Of a DNA stretch of 12,536 nt, positions 1 to 6,323 are shown piece after piece. Source of the DNA: JAVBNN01 sp031551525 (lineage in GTDB: Bacteria > Bacillota > Negativicutes > Acidaminococcales > JAISLQ01); the NCBI GenBank assembly GCA_031551525.1, contig JAVBNN010000047.1, positions 1 through 12,536 on the forward strand, read 5' to 3'. Position 1 is the first letter of the stretch. The number at the start of each line of letters is the position of its first letter. The translations under genes were made by a program, and so were the position numbers. The notes below the pieces were generated by a model. It saw only the letters and a program-made list of their open reading frames with translations, was not told the DNA's origin and made no database searches.

Positions 1-345
1 AGAGTAGTCATTTTTGCCGCTGGCACCGGCAATCCTTATTTTTCTACCGATACCACGGCTGCCCTTAGGGCTGCGGAAGTAGAAGCCGATGCTATATTGA
101 TGGCTAAAAAGAATGTCGACGGAGTATACGATTCCGACCCGAATAAAAACCCCCAGGCAGTAAAATTTACCCAACTGAACTATCTCGAAGTCATACAACG
201 CGGCCTCGGAGTCATGGATTCGACTGCTATTAGCCTATGTATGGATAATAACATACCCATAATAGTCTTTAACATCGATAAACCCGGCAATATATTAAGG
301 GTTGCCAAGGGCGAAGAAATAGGTACAATAGTAAGAGGAGGGTAG
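1..345 (+). CDS. pyrH: UMP kinase, C-terminal part (5' end outside window)
   Basis: Makes UDP from UMP and ATP in the cytoplasm, the first committed kinase step toward UTP and CTP; bacterial UMP kinases are hexamers of the amino-acid-kinase fold. Frame 1 is open from the first base and gives 114 residues ending in a TAG stop at 343-345, roughly the last half of a protein of about 240 residues. Diagnostic segments are GTGNPYFSTDTTAALRA near the start, matching the conserved GTGNPFFTTDxAAxLRA region, then EADAILMAKKNVDGVYDSDP, the nucleotide-binding part typical of PyrH, and the C-terminal GLGVMDSTAISLCMDN segment. It is followed two bases later by frr, the usual bacterial order rpsB-tsf-pyrH-frr. 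The first internal ATG at 100 is not the start. Identification is secure; the N-terminus cannot be assessed. Confidence 0.96.
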   Translation, partial: RVVIFAAGTGNPYFSTDTTAALRAAEVEADAILMAKKNVDGVYDSDPNKNPQAVKFTQLNYLEVIQRGLGVMDSTAISLCMDNNIPIIVFNIDKPGNILRVAKGEEIGTIVRGG

Positions 346-347
346 TT

Positions 348-911
348 ATGGTAAACATGGACGAACTTCAAGCATCACATGAACACAAAATGAAAAAATC
401 CATTGAAATAATGCGGCAGGATTTTTCAACATTGCGGGCCGGTCGTGCCACTCCGGCGCTATTGGACAAAGTACTCGTCGATTATTACGGTACTCCTTCG
501 CCGATCAGCCAGTTGGCGAATATCTCCATACCTGAGCCGCGGATGATCATCATCCAGCCCTGGGAGAAAAATGTCCTAAAAGATATCGAACGGGCTATTA
601 TGAAGTCCGACCTTGGTCTCAACCCGAACAGTGATGGAACAGCTATCCGCCTGGCCATACCGCAGCTTACCGAGCAGCGCAGGCAGGAACTGGTAAAGGT
701 TGTAAAGAAAAAATGTGAAGAATGCAAAGTAGTGATCAGAAATATCCGCCGCGATGCCAATGATGTTATCAAAAAAGCCGAGAAAGACAAGACCATCACC
801 GAAGACGAGGCCAAAAAAACTCAGGATAACATGCAGAAAATGACTGATAAATTTATCAAGGAAGCAGATCAGATATGCATGATGAAAGAAAAAGAAGTCA
901 TGGAAGTATGA
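348..911 (+). CDS. frr: Ribosome recycling factor
   Basis: RRF works with EF-G to split the post-termination ribosome so that subunits and mRNA can be reused; it is a cytoplasmic tRNA-shaped protein. The 187-residue product matches the family length of about 185. The hallmark segment TLRAGRATPALLDKVLVDYYG lies at about residues 27-47, followed by the IPEPRMIIIQPWEKN stretch, and the C-terminal half is a highly charged helical region of the three-helix bundle. Start choice: ATG at 348 lies 2 nt after the pyrH stop, with a strong Shine-Dalgarno (gaggagg, about 336-342) inside the pyrH end. An in-frame ATG at 357 is a possible alternative but is further from that site. Its TGA stop overlaps the start codon of the next small gene. 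It is almost certainly cotranscribed with pyrH. Confidence 0.97.
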   Translation: MVNMDELQASHEHKMKKSIEIMRQDFSTLRAGRATPALLDKVLVDYYGTPSPISQLANISIPEPRMIIIQPWEKNVLKDIERAIMKSDLGLNPNSDGTAIRLAIPQLTEQRRQELVKVVKKKCEECKVVIRNIRRDANDVIKKAEKDKTITEDEAKKTQDNMQKMTDKFIKEADQICMMKEKEVMEV

Positions 912-1144
912 TGCCAAAGATGAATACCCCGGCGCCTGATGTATTGGCCTGGCCGCTGGCGGCTGCTGAAACAAGGCTTAGGGAATGCGCAATTGCGTAT
1001 ACGCTCGAAGAAACGCTGGCCCCGTCCAAAAAACCAAAATCTGTTGAAGGGCCGTTTGACAGATATGTAGTCAAACAGGACCTGTCTTTAGATGGAACAA
1101 ATCATTTGACTGTTTGTCTAAAACTTAGAAAGGAGGTACTGTGA
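908..1144 (+). CDS. Unrecognised 78-aa protein between frr and ferredoxin
   Basis: I do not recognise this family. The open frame extends back to 875, but the likely start is the ATG at 908 (or the adjacent ATG at 911), because ATG 908 overlaps the frr stop codon (ATGA), a classic translational-coupling arrangement, and ggaag lies just upstream. The 78-residue product has no signal peptide or membrane segment. It has a proline-containing N-terminus, an acidic/alanine-rich helix-like middle (about residues 14-32), a lysine/proline linker, and a C-terminal part (about 42-75) with alternating hydrophobic residues around GPFDRYVVKQ and HLTVCLKLRK that could form beta strands. Its TGA stop overlaps the ferredoxin ATG, so it sits in an unbroken coupled chain frr-orf-ferredoxin. 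That coupling and an intact frame argue that it is a real gene. No function can be assigned. Confidence 0.72.
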   Translation: MMPKMNTPAPDVLAWPLAAAETRLRECAIAYTLEETLAPSKKPKSVEGPFDRYVVKQDLSLDGTNHLTVCLKLRKEVL

Positions 1145-1308
1145 TGGCTTATAAAATCAATGATACCTGTATCGCATGCGGTTCCTGCGCGGCAACTTGC
1201 CCGGTAGAAGCTATAAAAGAAGGCAATCCGTATGTTATTACCGATACCTGTGTTGAATGCGGCGCTTGCGCCGGAGTTTGCCCGGTGGGAGCTATAGAAG
1301 CCCCCTGA
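1144..1308 (+). CDS. 2[4Fe-4S] clostridial-type ferredoxin
   Basis: A small cytoplasmic electron carrier of 54 residues, a normal length for clostridial-type 2[4Fe-4S] ferredoxins. Two complete CxxCxxCxxxCP motifs are visible: Cys9, 12, 15, 19 and Cys36, 39, 42, 46, each followed by Pro (20 and 47). The two halves are internally repetitive (CIACGSCAATCPVEAI and CVECGACAGVCPVGAI), as expected for this duplicated fold. Start: ATG 1144 is 7 nt after a perfect AGGAGG at 1131-1136; an adjacent in-frame GTG at 1141 is less likely. The start overlaps the stop of the upstream small gene, and a strong hairpin follows the stop at 1308. Its redox partners are unknown. IspG, encoded about 4 kb downstream, is a 4Fe-4S enzyme that needs an external low-potential donor, so it is one plausible client (inference). 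Confidence 0.95.
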   Translation: MAYKINDTCIACGSCAATCPVEAIKEGNPYVITDTCVECGACAGVCPVGAIEAP

Positions 1309-1316
1309 TTTATTGC

Positions 1317-1358
1317 CGGCCCCCTCTCATGAGGGGGTCGTGTCTTTATTTTTCTGTT
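1317..1358 (+). terminator. Intrinsic terminator or attenuator between ferredoxin and uppS
   Basis: A 7-bp perfect stem CCCCCTC (1320-1326) / GAGGGGG (1331-1337) with a TCAT loop extends to 10 bp (1317-1340) through C-G, G-C and one G-T pair. It is followed by a T-rich stretch, 1341-1358, that includes TTTATTTTT. It lies 8 nt after the ferredoxin stop and 32 nt before the uppS start. As no clear promoter is visible between it and uppS, it may act as a partial terminator that lowers expression of the downstream operon rather than a full stop. Confidence 0.8.
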
Positions 1359-1372
1359 TATGGGAGAATGAG

Positions 1373-2143
1373 ATGACTGAAGCAAATATTACCAAAGAAA
1401 CCATTCTGTCAGGAAACATTCCAAGACATATAGCCATCATAATGGACGGCAACGGGCGCTGGGCAAAAGAACGCAACATGCCTCGCACAATGGGGCACAA
1501 ACGGGGCGCCGAGACGCTGCGCGATATAGTGAAAAGCGCGGGCAGTATTGGCGTTGAAGCTGTCACGGCGTACGCTTTTTCCACGGAAAACTGGAAACGG
1601 CCGGACTATGAAGTAAACTTTCTCATGAATCTTTTGGACGTTTATTTAAGCGGTGAACTGGAAAAACTTAATAAACACCAAGTAAAAGTCATATTCAGCG
1701 GCGAACTGGCACAGTTGCCCAAAACCGTTCGTGCGCGGGCGGAAAAAACTGTGGTCGCTACCAGTGCTAATACTGGCCTGGTGCTCAATCTGGCGGTGAA
1801 TTATGGCAGCCAGGCGGAAATACTGCGTGCGGTAAAGAGCGTCGCCAGTGACGTGGCGGATAATAAACTGGCCTTATCAGATATTGACGAAACAATTTTT
1901 GAAAAACGTCTTTATACCAAAGACCTGCCACCCTTGGATCTTCTGATCAGGCCAGGCGGTGACCTGCGCATAAGCAATTTTCTCCTCTGGCAGCTGGCTT
2001 ATGCAGAAATATGGTTTTGCCAAGACTATTGGCCGGATATCACTCCGGATCATCTATACAGGGCGATTTACGATTTTCAAAAGCGAGAGCGGCGTTTTGG
2101 CGCTATCGTGGATACCAAGTCCCAGGCAAATATTTACGAGTAG
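1373..2143 (+). CDS. uppS: Isoprenyl transferase (undecaprenyl diphosphate synthase)
   Basis: Condenses isopentenyl diphosphate onto farnesyl diphosphate in cis to build undecaprenyl diphosphate, the lipid carrier for peptidoglycan and surface polysaccharides; cytoplasmic, acting at the membrane. The 256-residue product has the signature IAIIMDGNGRWA at about 20-31, with the catalytic Asp at 25 that binds the Mg/diphosphate, then the RTMGHKRGAE loop, AYAFSTENWKRP, and the C-terminal RPGGDLRISNFLLWQLAYAE region that shapes the IPP site. An upstream in-frame ATG at 1313 would start inside the terminator hairpin and add 20 non-family residues; ATG 1373 is preferred because GGGAG at 1362-1366 sits 6 nt before it and the length then fits the family. 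cdsA follows after 8 nt, the common order. Family assignment is firm; C55 product length is inferred from family and context. Confidence 0.96.
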   Translation: MTEANITKETILSGNIPRHIAIIMDGNGRWAKERNMPRTMGHKRGAETLRDIVKSAGSIGVEAVTAYAFSTENWKRPDYEVNFLMNLLDVYLSGELEKLNKHQVKVIFSGELAQLPKTVRARAEKTVVATSANTGLVLNLAVNYGSQAEILRAVKSVASDVADNKLALSDIDETIFEKRLYTKDLPPLDLLIRPGGDLRISNFLLWQLAYAEIWFCQDYWPDITPDHLYRAIYDFQKRERRFGAIVDTKSQANIYE

Positions 2144-2151
2144 GTGTAGCT

Positions 2152-2997
2152 GTGCTTCAAAAGAGACTTGCCACCGCCATAGTCGGCATCCCTATAGTAA
2201 TATACCTGATACGCGAAGGCGGGTGGCTATTTGCCGGCGCAGTGTTTTTTCTTGCGCTGGTAGGACTTCGGGAACTTAATAATATGGCCGGAAAAAAAAC
2301 GGCTCGTATTTATCTTTTGACTGCTGGCTTGCCGGCACTTTTACTGTGCGCCGCGTCATATTCATTAAAAAATGAAGCGGTATTACTTGCTTTGGTAGTC
2401 GCAGCACTCCTTCTTATCATGCTGGAAGGACTGTGGCGGCACAAAGAAGAAAACTGGTTTTTTAGCAACCTTTATTCTTTTTACGCAGTCGGTTATATTG
2501 GTCTTTTGTTTTCGCATATTGTGCTTTTACGACAATACGACTCCCATTTTGTATTCGCCACGCCTTTCAACAGGGTGATGGACGCGGGGGAAACCTTTCT
2601 CTGGCTGGCGCTCGTTGGTACCTGGGCCAGTGACACTTTTGCCTATTTTATCGGCAGCGCTTTTGGCAAACATAAGATGTGTCCGGCTATCAGCCCGGCC
2701 AAGTCCTGGGAAGGGGCGACTGGAGGCTTTGTTGGCTGTATAGCAAGTGTTTGGGCACTAGGCACGTACTTTTTTGGCATGACTGGCGAAGTAAATCTTT
2801 GTCTCTTAGGTGTCATAGTTGGTTTTTTTGCTCCATTGGGCGACCTGGCAGAGTCACAGCTAAAAAGATTTTCCGGGGTGAAAGACTCCGGCGGGATCTT
2901 TCCAGGCCACGGCGGAGTGCTGGACAGACTGGACAGCCTTGTATTCGTTGCCCCAGCCGTGTATATTTTTTTAAAAATAACTTTACCCACATATTGA
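2152..2997 (+). CDS. cdsA: Phosphatidate cytidylyltransferase (CDP-diglyceride synthase)
   Basis: Integral inner-membrane enzyme converting phosphatidic acid and CTP to CDP-diacylglycerol, the precursor of bacterial phospholipids. The C-terminus carries an essentially perfect CDS signature, SQLKRFSGVKDSGGIFPGHG then GVLDRLD (about residues 235-261), with the metal/CTP-binding Asp residues; upstream lie GTWASDTFAYFIG and SPAKSWEGATGG, also family-typical. About seven or eight hydrophobic segments alternate with short charged loops. The open frame reaches back to 2011 inside uppS, but the GTG at 2152 is the probable start: it lies 8 nt after the uppS stop, an AGGTG at 2142-2146 may serve as a weak Shine-Dalgarno, and it gives 281 residues, within the normal range. 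The non-ATG start with a weak site suggests coupling to uppS translation. Confidence 0.94.
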   Translation: MLQKRLATAIVGIPIVIYLIREGGWLFAGAVFFLALVGLRELNNMAGKKTARIYLLTAGLPALLLCAASYSLKNEAVLLALVVAALLLIMLEGLWRHKEENWFFSNLYSFYAVGYIGLLFSHIVLLRQYDSHFVFATPFNRVMDAGETFLWLALVGTWASDTFAYFIGSAFGKHKMCPAISPAKSWEGATGGFVGCIASVWALGTYFFGMTGEVNLCLLGVIVGFFAPLGDLAESQLKRFSGVKDSGGIFPGHGGVLDRLDSLVFVAPAVYIFLKITLPTY

Positions 2998-3016
2998 TCA
3001 TAGAGAAGGAAGTATT

Positions 3017-4180
3017 ATGAAGAATATCACTATACTGGGCAGCACCGGTTCCATAGGGCGCCAGGCCCTGGAAGTAGCCGCTGCCAGTGCAGATAAAATA
3101 AAAATACGCGCACTAGCCGCGCACAGTAACGATGTTCTCTTGGAAGAACAGATAGAGAAATGCCGACCGGATCTGGCTGTCCTAGCCGACGATGCGGCGG
3201 TTGCTCGCTTGCGCGCCCGTTATACCGGCAAAACGAAGATACTCTCTGGTGTGGAAGGCCTCATAGAAGCGGCTGTTTATGAACAAACCGACACCGTCCT
3301 AGCCGCCATGGTAGGTTTTGCCGGACTTAAACCGACGCTGGCCGCTATCGAACGAGGGAAAAATATCGCTCTCGCCAACAAGGAAACACTGGTGGCGGCA
3401 GGCAGTATTATCATGCCGGCCGCAAAGAAAAACGGAATATATCTTTTACCGGTGGACAGCGAACACAGCGCCATCTTCCAATCACTCAACGGCGAAGGTA
3501 ATAAAAACATACGCAAGATCATGCTTACGGCTTCCGGCGGACCCTTCCGCGGGCGTAGCCGCGAAGAACTCCACGACGTTACTTTGGCTGACTGCCTAAA
3601 GCACCCCAACTGGTCTATGGGGCAAAAAATAACCATAGACTCCTCTACCCTGGCCAATAAGGGCCTCGAGGTCATCGAGGCGCATTGGCTGTTTGACGTG
3701 GGATATGATAATATAGAAGTAGTAGTACACAAGGAAAGTATCATACACTCCATGGTAGAATACATCGATGGCGCAGTCATCGCGCAGCTTGGCCTGCCTG
3801 ACATGCGTTTGCCCATCCAGTATGCCTTCTCCTGGCCTGACCGTTGGCCGGTAAACTTTGGACAGCTAGATTTTTTCAAGCTGGGGCAGATGAATTTCGC
3901 CAAACCTGATACAGAAAACTTCCCCGCTTTAGCATTGGCCTTTATTGCCGGAAAGACAGCCGGAACCATGCCTGCAGTATATAATGCCGCCAACGAAGAA
4001 GCCGTGTATTCTTTTATTGCCGGTAAAGCAAAATACCTCGACATACCTTCTGCGATAGAATATGCCATGACTAAACACGGGACTGTTAAAGAACCTGCGC
4101 TGGACGATATAGAAGCGGCTGATGCTGAAGGCCGTGCACTGGCGCGTGAATATTTGAGCAGCGCCAATAAAGAAGTATGA
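3017..4180 (+). CDS. dxr: 1-deoxy-D-xylulose 5-phosphate reductoisomerase
   Basis: Second enzyme of the MEP isoprenoid pathway, converting DXP to 2-C-methyl-D-erythritol 4-phosphate with NADPH and a divalent metal; target of fosmidomycin. The 387-residue length is typical. The N-terminal dinucleotide-binding loop is LGSTGSIGRQ (7-16), followed by LANKETLVAAG (119-129). Metal ligands are seen in VDSEHSAIFQ (Asp147 and Glu149) and NKGLEVIEAHWLF (Glu218). The flexible-loop and substrate region HPNWSMGQKITIDSS is intact, as is the C-terminal NAANEEAV segment. Start ATG 3017 has AAGGA at 3006-3010. It lies 19 nt after cdsA and 25 nt before rseP, in a single operon with the isoprenoid user uppS. 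All key residues are present, so it should be active. Confidence 0.97.
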   Translation: MKNITILGSTGSIGRQALEVAAASADKIKIRALAAHSNDVLLEEQIEKCRPDLAVLADDAAVARLRARYTGKTKILSGVEGLIEAAVYEQTDTVLAAMVGFAGLKPTLAAIERGKNIALANKETLVAAGSIIMPAAKKNGIYLLPVDSEHSAIFQSLNGEGNKNIRKIMLTASGGPFRGRSREELHDVTLADCLKHPNWSMGQKITIDSSTLANKGLEVIEAHWLFDVGYDNIEVVVHKESIIHSMVEYIDGAVIAQLGLPDMRLPIQYAFSWPDRWPVNFGQLDFFKLGQMNFAKPDTENFPALALAFIAGKTAGTMPAVYNAANEEAVYSFIAGKAKYLDIPSAIEYAMTKHGTVKEPALDDIEAADAEGRALAREYLSSANKEV

Positions 4181-4205
4181 CTAAGGCGCTGCGGGAGGAA
4201 GATAA

Positions 4206-5234
4206 GTGATAACACTTTTAGCCACGATTTTCGTATTTGGCTTGCTGGTATTTGTACATGAACTTGGACATTTCATCATTGCCAAATTATCAGGTATGAA
4301 AGTCACCGAATTTGCGTTAGGGTTTGGCCCGAACATCTATCAAAAACAAGAGGGCGAGACCCTTTATTCTTTGCGTGCCATACCGCTCGGCGGATATAAC
4401 AAGATCGCCGGTATGGACCCGGATGAGCCGGATGATCCCCGTAACTTCAACAACCATCCTTTATACAAACGTTTTTTGGTCATAGTTGCCGGATCGGTGA
4501 TGAACCTTATTTTGCCGGTACTCCTCTTTTTTCTGGTCATCTGCTTTTCCGGGATAGCCAAGCCGGTTGACCTGCCGGTGATGGGTGACATTATGCCGGA
4601 TCGCCCGGCCGCCATGGCCGGACTTTTGGAAAACGACCGCATACTTGAAGTAGAAGGGCAGCCCGTCAATACGTGGACAGAGCTGGTAGACAAGATCCGT
4701 GTTCGGGCCGGCCAGCCGACCAAACTGCGGGTTTTGCGTCAGGATAAAGACTTTACCATGACAGTGACTCCGCAATTGGATGAAAAAAGCAAGCGCGGAG
4801 TTATTGGGGTAGCCGCCCAAGTGGAAAAATACCAGCCCGGTATTGGGGAAGCGGCTAAACTTTCGGCTACCCAAACGTACCTTCTGGCCAAAGAAATGCT
4901 GGCCGGAGTACTGAATATGCTGGCCAGCTCACAGGAAGCCGACCTGGCCGGGCCATTGGGTGTGGCGCAAATGGCCGGCAAAGTAGCCGAACTCGGTATC
5001 TTGCCACTCTTGAATTTTGCCGCCTTTCTCAGTATCAATCTTGGCCTGATCAACCTCTTTCCCATTCCTATGCTGGACGGCGGACATATAGTCATGCTGT
5101 TTATCGAGAGTTTGCGGGGGAAACCATTGGGAGCGCAGGCCATGGTACGCATACAGTACGCAGGCCTGGCTATACTCCTGTCCATCATGTTGTTTGCTAC
5201 CATGAAGGATATTGGCCGTTTCAATCTTTTTTAA
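4206..5234 (+). CDS. rseP: RIP metalloprotease RseP (site-2 protease family)
   Basis: Intramembrane zinc protease that cleaves transmembrane anti-sigma factors or signal-peptide remnants. The 342-residue product has its first transmembrane helix at about 2-24 containing the zinc motif HELGH (His18, Glu19, His22). A further hydrophobic helix lies at about 91-115, one PDZ domain at roughly 120-205 (DRPAAMAGLLENDRILEVEG), and the last membrane region holds the third zinc-ligand motif NLFPIPMLDGG (Asn283 to Asp291 and following). One PDZ domain, rather than the two in E. coli RseP, fits the shorter Firmicute-type proteins. The start is GTG at 4206, supported by GGGAGG at 4193-4198; it places HExxH near the N-terminus as in the family. 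No anti-sigma factor is in the window, so the substrate is unknown. Its place between dxr and ispG is a common arrangement. Confidence 0.95.
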   Translation: MITLLATIFVFGLLVFVHELGHFIIAKLSGMKVTEFALGFGPNIYQKQEGETLYSLRAIPLGGYNKIAGMDPDEPDDPRNFNNHPLYKRFLVIVAGSVMNLILPVLLFFLVICFSGIAKPVDLPVMGDIMPDRPAAMAGLLENDRILEVEGQPVNTWTELVDKIRVRAGQPTKLRVLRQDKDFTMTVTPQLDEKSKRGVIGVAAQVEKYQPGIGEAAKLSATQTYLLAKEMLAGVLNMLASSQEADLAGPLGVAQMAGKVAELGILPLLNFAAFLSINLGLINLFPIPMLDGGHIVMLFIESLRGKPLGAQAMVRIQYAGLAILLSIMLFATMKDIGRFNLF

Positions 5235-5249
5235 TAACAGGAGAATAAT

Positions 5250-6323
5250 ATGATAAAACGCAGGACGACGCGCAATATTTCTATTGGCGGGGTAGGCGTC
5301 GGCAGCAGCCATCCGGTTACGGTACAGTCCATGACTAACACCAAGACCCACGACATCGAGGCTACACTGGCGCAGATAAATGCGCTGGCAGAGGCCGGCT
5401 GCGACATAGTGCGTCTGGCTGTCCCCGACCAGGCTGCCGCGGCAGCTTTGGCGGAGATAAAAAGGCGGAGCGCCTTGCCTTTAGTGGCAGACATACATTT
5501 TGACTATCGGCTGGCCATTGTGGCGATGGAGGCCGGAGTAGATGCTTTGCGCATCAACCCCGGCAATATCGGCGGCGAAGACAAGGTGCGCCAGGTGGTA
5601 GAAAAGGCCAAAACCTGCAGAATACCTTTGCGTATAGGGGTAAATGCGGGTTCACTGCCGACAGCGCTGATAGAAAAACACGGCGGACAATGCGCCGAAG
5701 CCATGGTGGAAGCGGCCTGGCAGCATATCAAAATACTAGAAGAGATGGATTTTCGCAATGTAAAATTATCTCTCAAGGCGCATGATGTTCCGATGACCAT
5801 GGAAGCCTACCGTCTGATGGCCGGGCAGTGCGACTATCCCCTCCATATCGGTATAACCGAGGCGGGCACAATCAATTCCGGTGTGATAAAATCATCTGTG
5901 GGCATAGGGGCGCTGCTCTCCATGGGTATCGGCGATACTATCAGGGTATCGCTGACCGGCGATCCGGTAGAAGAAGTAAAAGTGGGACGTGAAATCCTCA
6001 AAGCGCTTGCTCTGCGGCCCTATGGGCCGACGGTCATTGCCTGTCCGACCTGCGGGCGTACTGATATCGACCTGGAAAAACTGGCGCTACAGGTGGAGAA
6101 GAAACTCTCCAATATAAAAGAAACCATCACCGTAGCGGTTATGGGCTGCGTAGTAAACGGGCCGGGTGAGGCGAGGGCTGCCGACGTTGGTATAGCCGGC
6201 GGCAAGGGTGAAGGGCTGATCTTTCGCCAGGGTGAAATACTGCGTAAAGTCCCTGAAAATCGCTTGTTAGATGAACTATTCTCTGAAATAGACTGTATTT
6301 TACACGAAAGGGCGAACCAATAA
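5250..6323 (+). CDS. ispG: 4-hydroxy-3-methylbut-2-en-1-yl diphosphate synthase
   Basis: Late MEP-pathway enzyme (also called GcpE) that reductively converts methylerythritol cyclodiphosphate to HMBPP using a [4Fe-4S] cluster and electrons from ferredoxin or flavodoxin. The 357-residue product has an N-terminal TIM-barrel part with VQSMTNTKTHD (about 25-35), VADIHFDYRLA (79-89) and ALRINPGNIGG (99-109). The cluster-binding domain has CPTCGR (Cys265, Cys268) and MGCVVNGPGEA (Cys300, Glu307), i.e. the three Cys plus one Glu ligand set of the family. This is the two-domain bacterial form, without the extra inserted domain of plant and Chlamydia enzymes. ATG 5250 has AGGAG at 5239-5243. Its TAA stop overlaps the proS start by one base. 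A ferredoxin gene lies upstream in the same cluster. Confidence 0.97.
   Translation: MIKRRTTRNISIGGVGVGSSHPVTVQSMTNTKTHDIEATLAQINALAEAGCDIVRLAVPDQAAAAALAEIKRRSALPLVADIHFDYRLAIVAMEAGVDALRINPGNIGGEDKVRQVVEKAKTCRIPLRIGVNAGSLPTALIEKHGGQCAEAMVEAAWQHIKILEEMDFRNVKLSLKAHDVPMTMEAYRLMAGQCDYPLHIGITEAGTINSGVIKSSVGIGALLSMGIGDTIRVSLTGDPVEEVKVGREILKALALRPYGPTVIACPTCGRTDIDLEKLALQVEKKLSNIKETITVAVMGCVVNGPGEARAADVGIAGGKGEGLIFRQGEILRKVPENRLLDELFSEIDCILHERANQ

Noticed and set aside
1313..1372. Upstream ATG extending uppS by 20 residues
   Set aside because: The extension would lie within the terminator hairpin and its T-rich tail and has no family similarity; ATG 1373 has a good ribosome site.
2011..2151. Extension of cdsA back into uppS
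   Set aside because: The 47 extra residues overlap the conserved end of uppS in another frame and are not CdsA-like; GTG 2152 gives the normal length.
3277..4215. 312-residue open frame on the minus strand opposite dxr
   Set aside because: It lies wholly antisense to a well-conserved dxr gene with all catalytic residues, has a Ser/Ala/Pro-rich composition typical of a shadow frame, and shows no recognisable motif.
4739..5224. 161-residue open frame on the minus strand opposite rseP
   Set aside because: Antisense to the conserved PDZ and C-terminal zinc-motif region of rseP; no ribosome site or recognisable domain.
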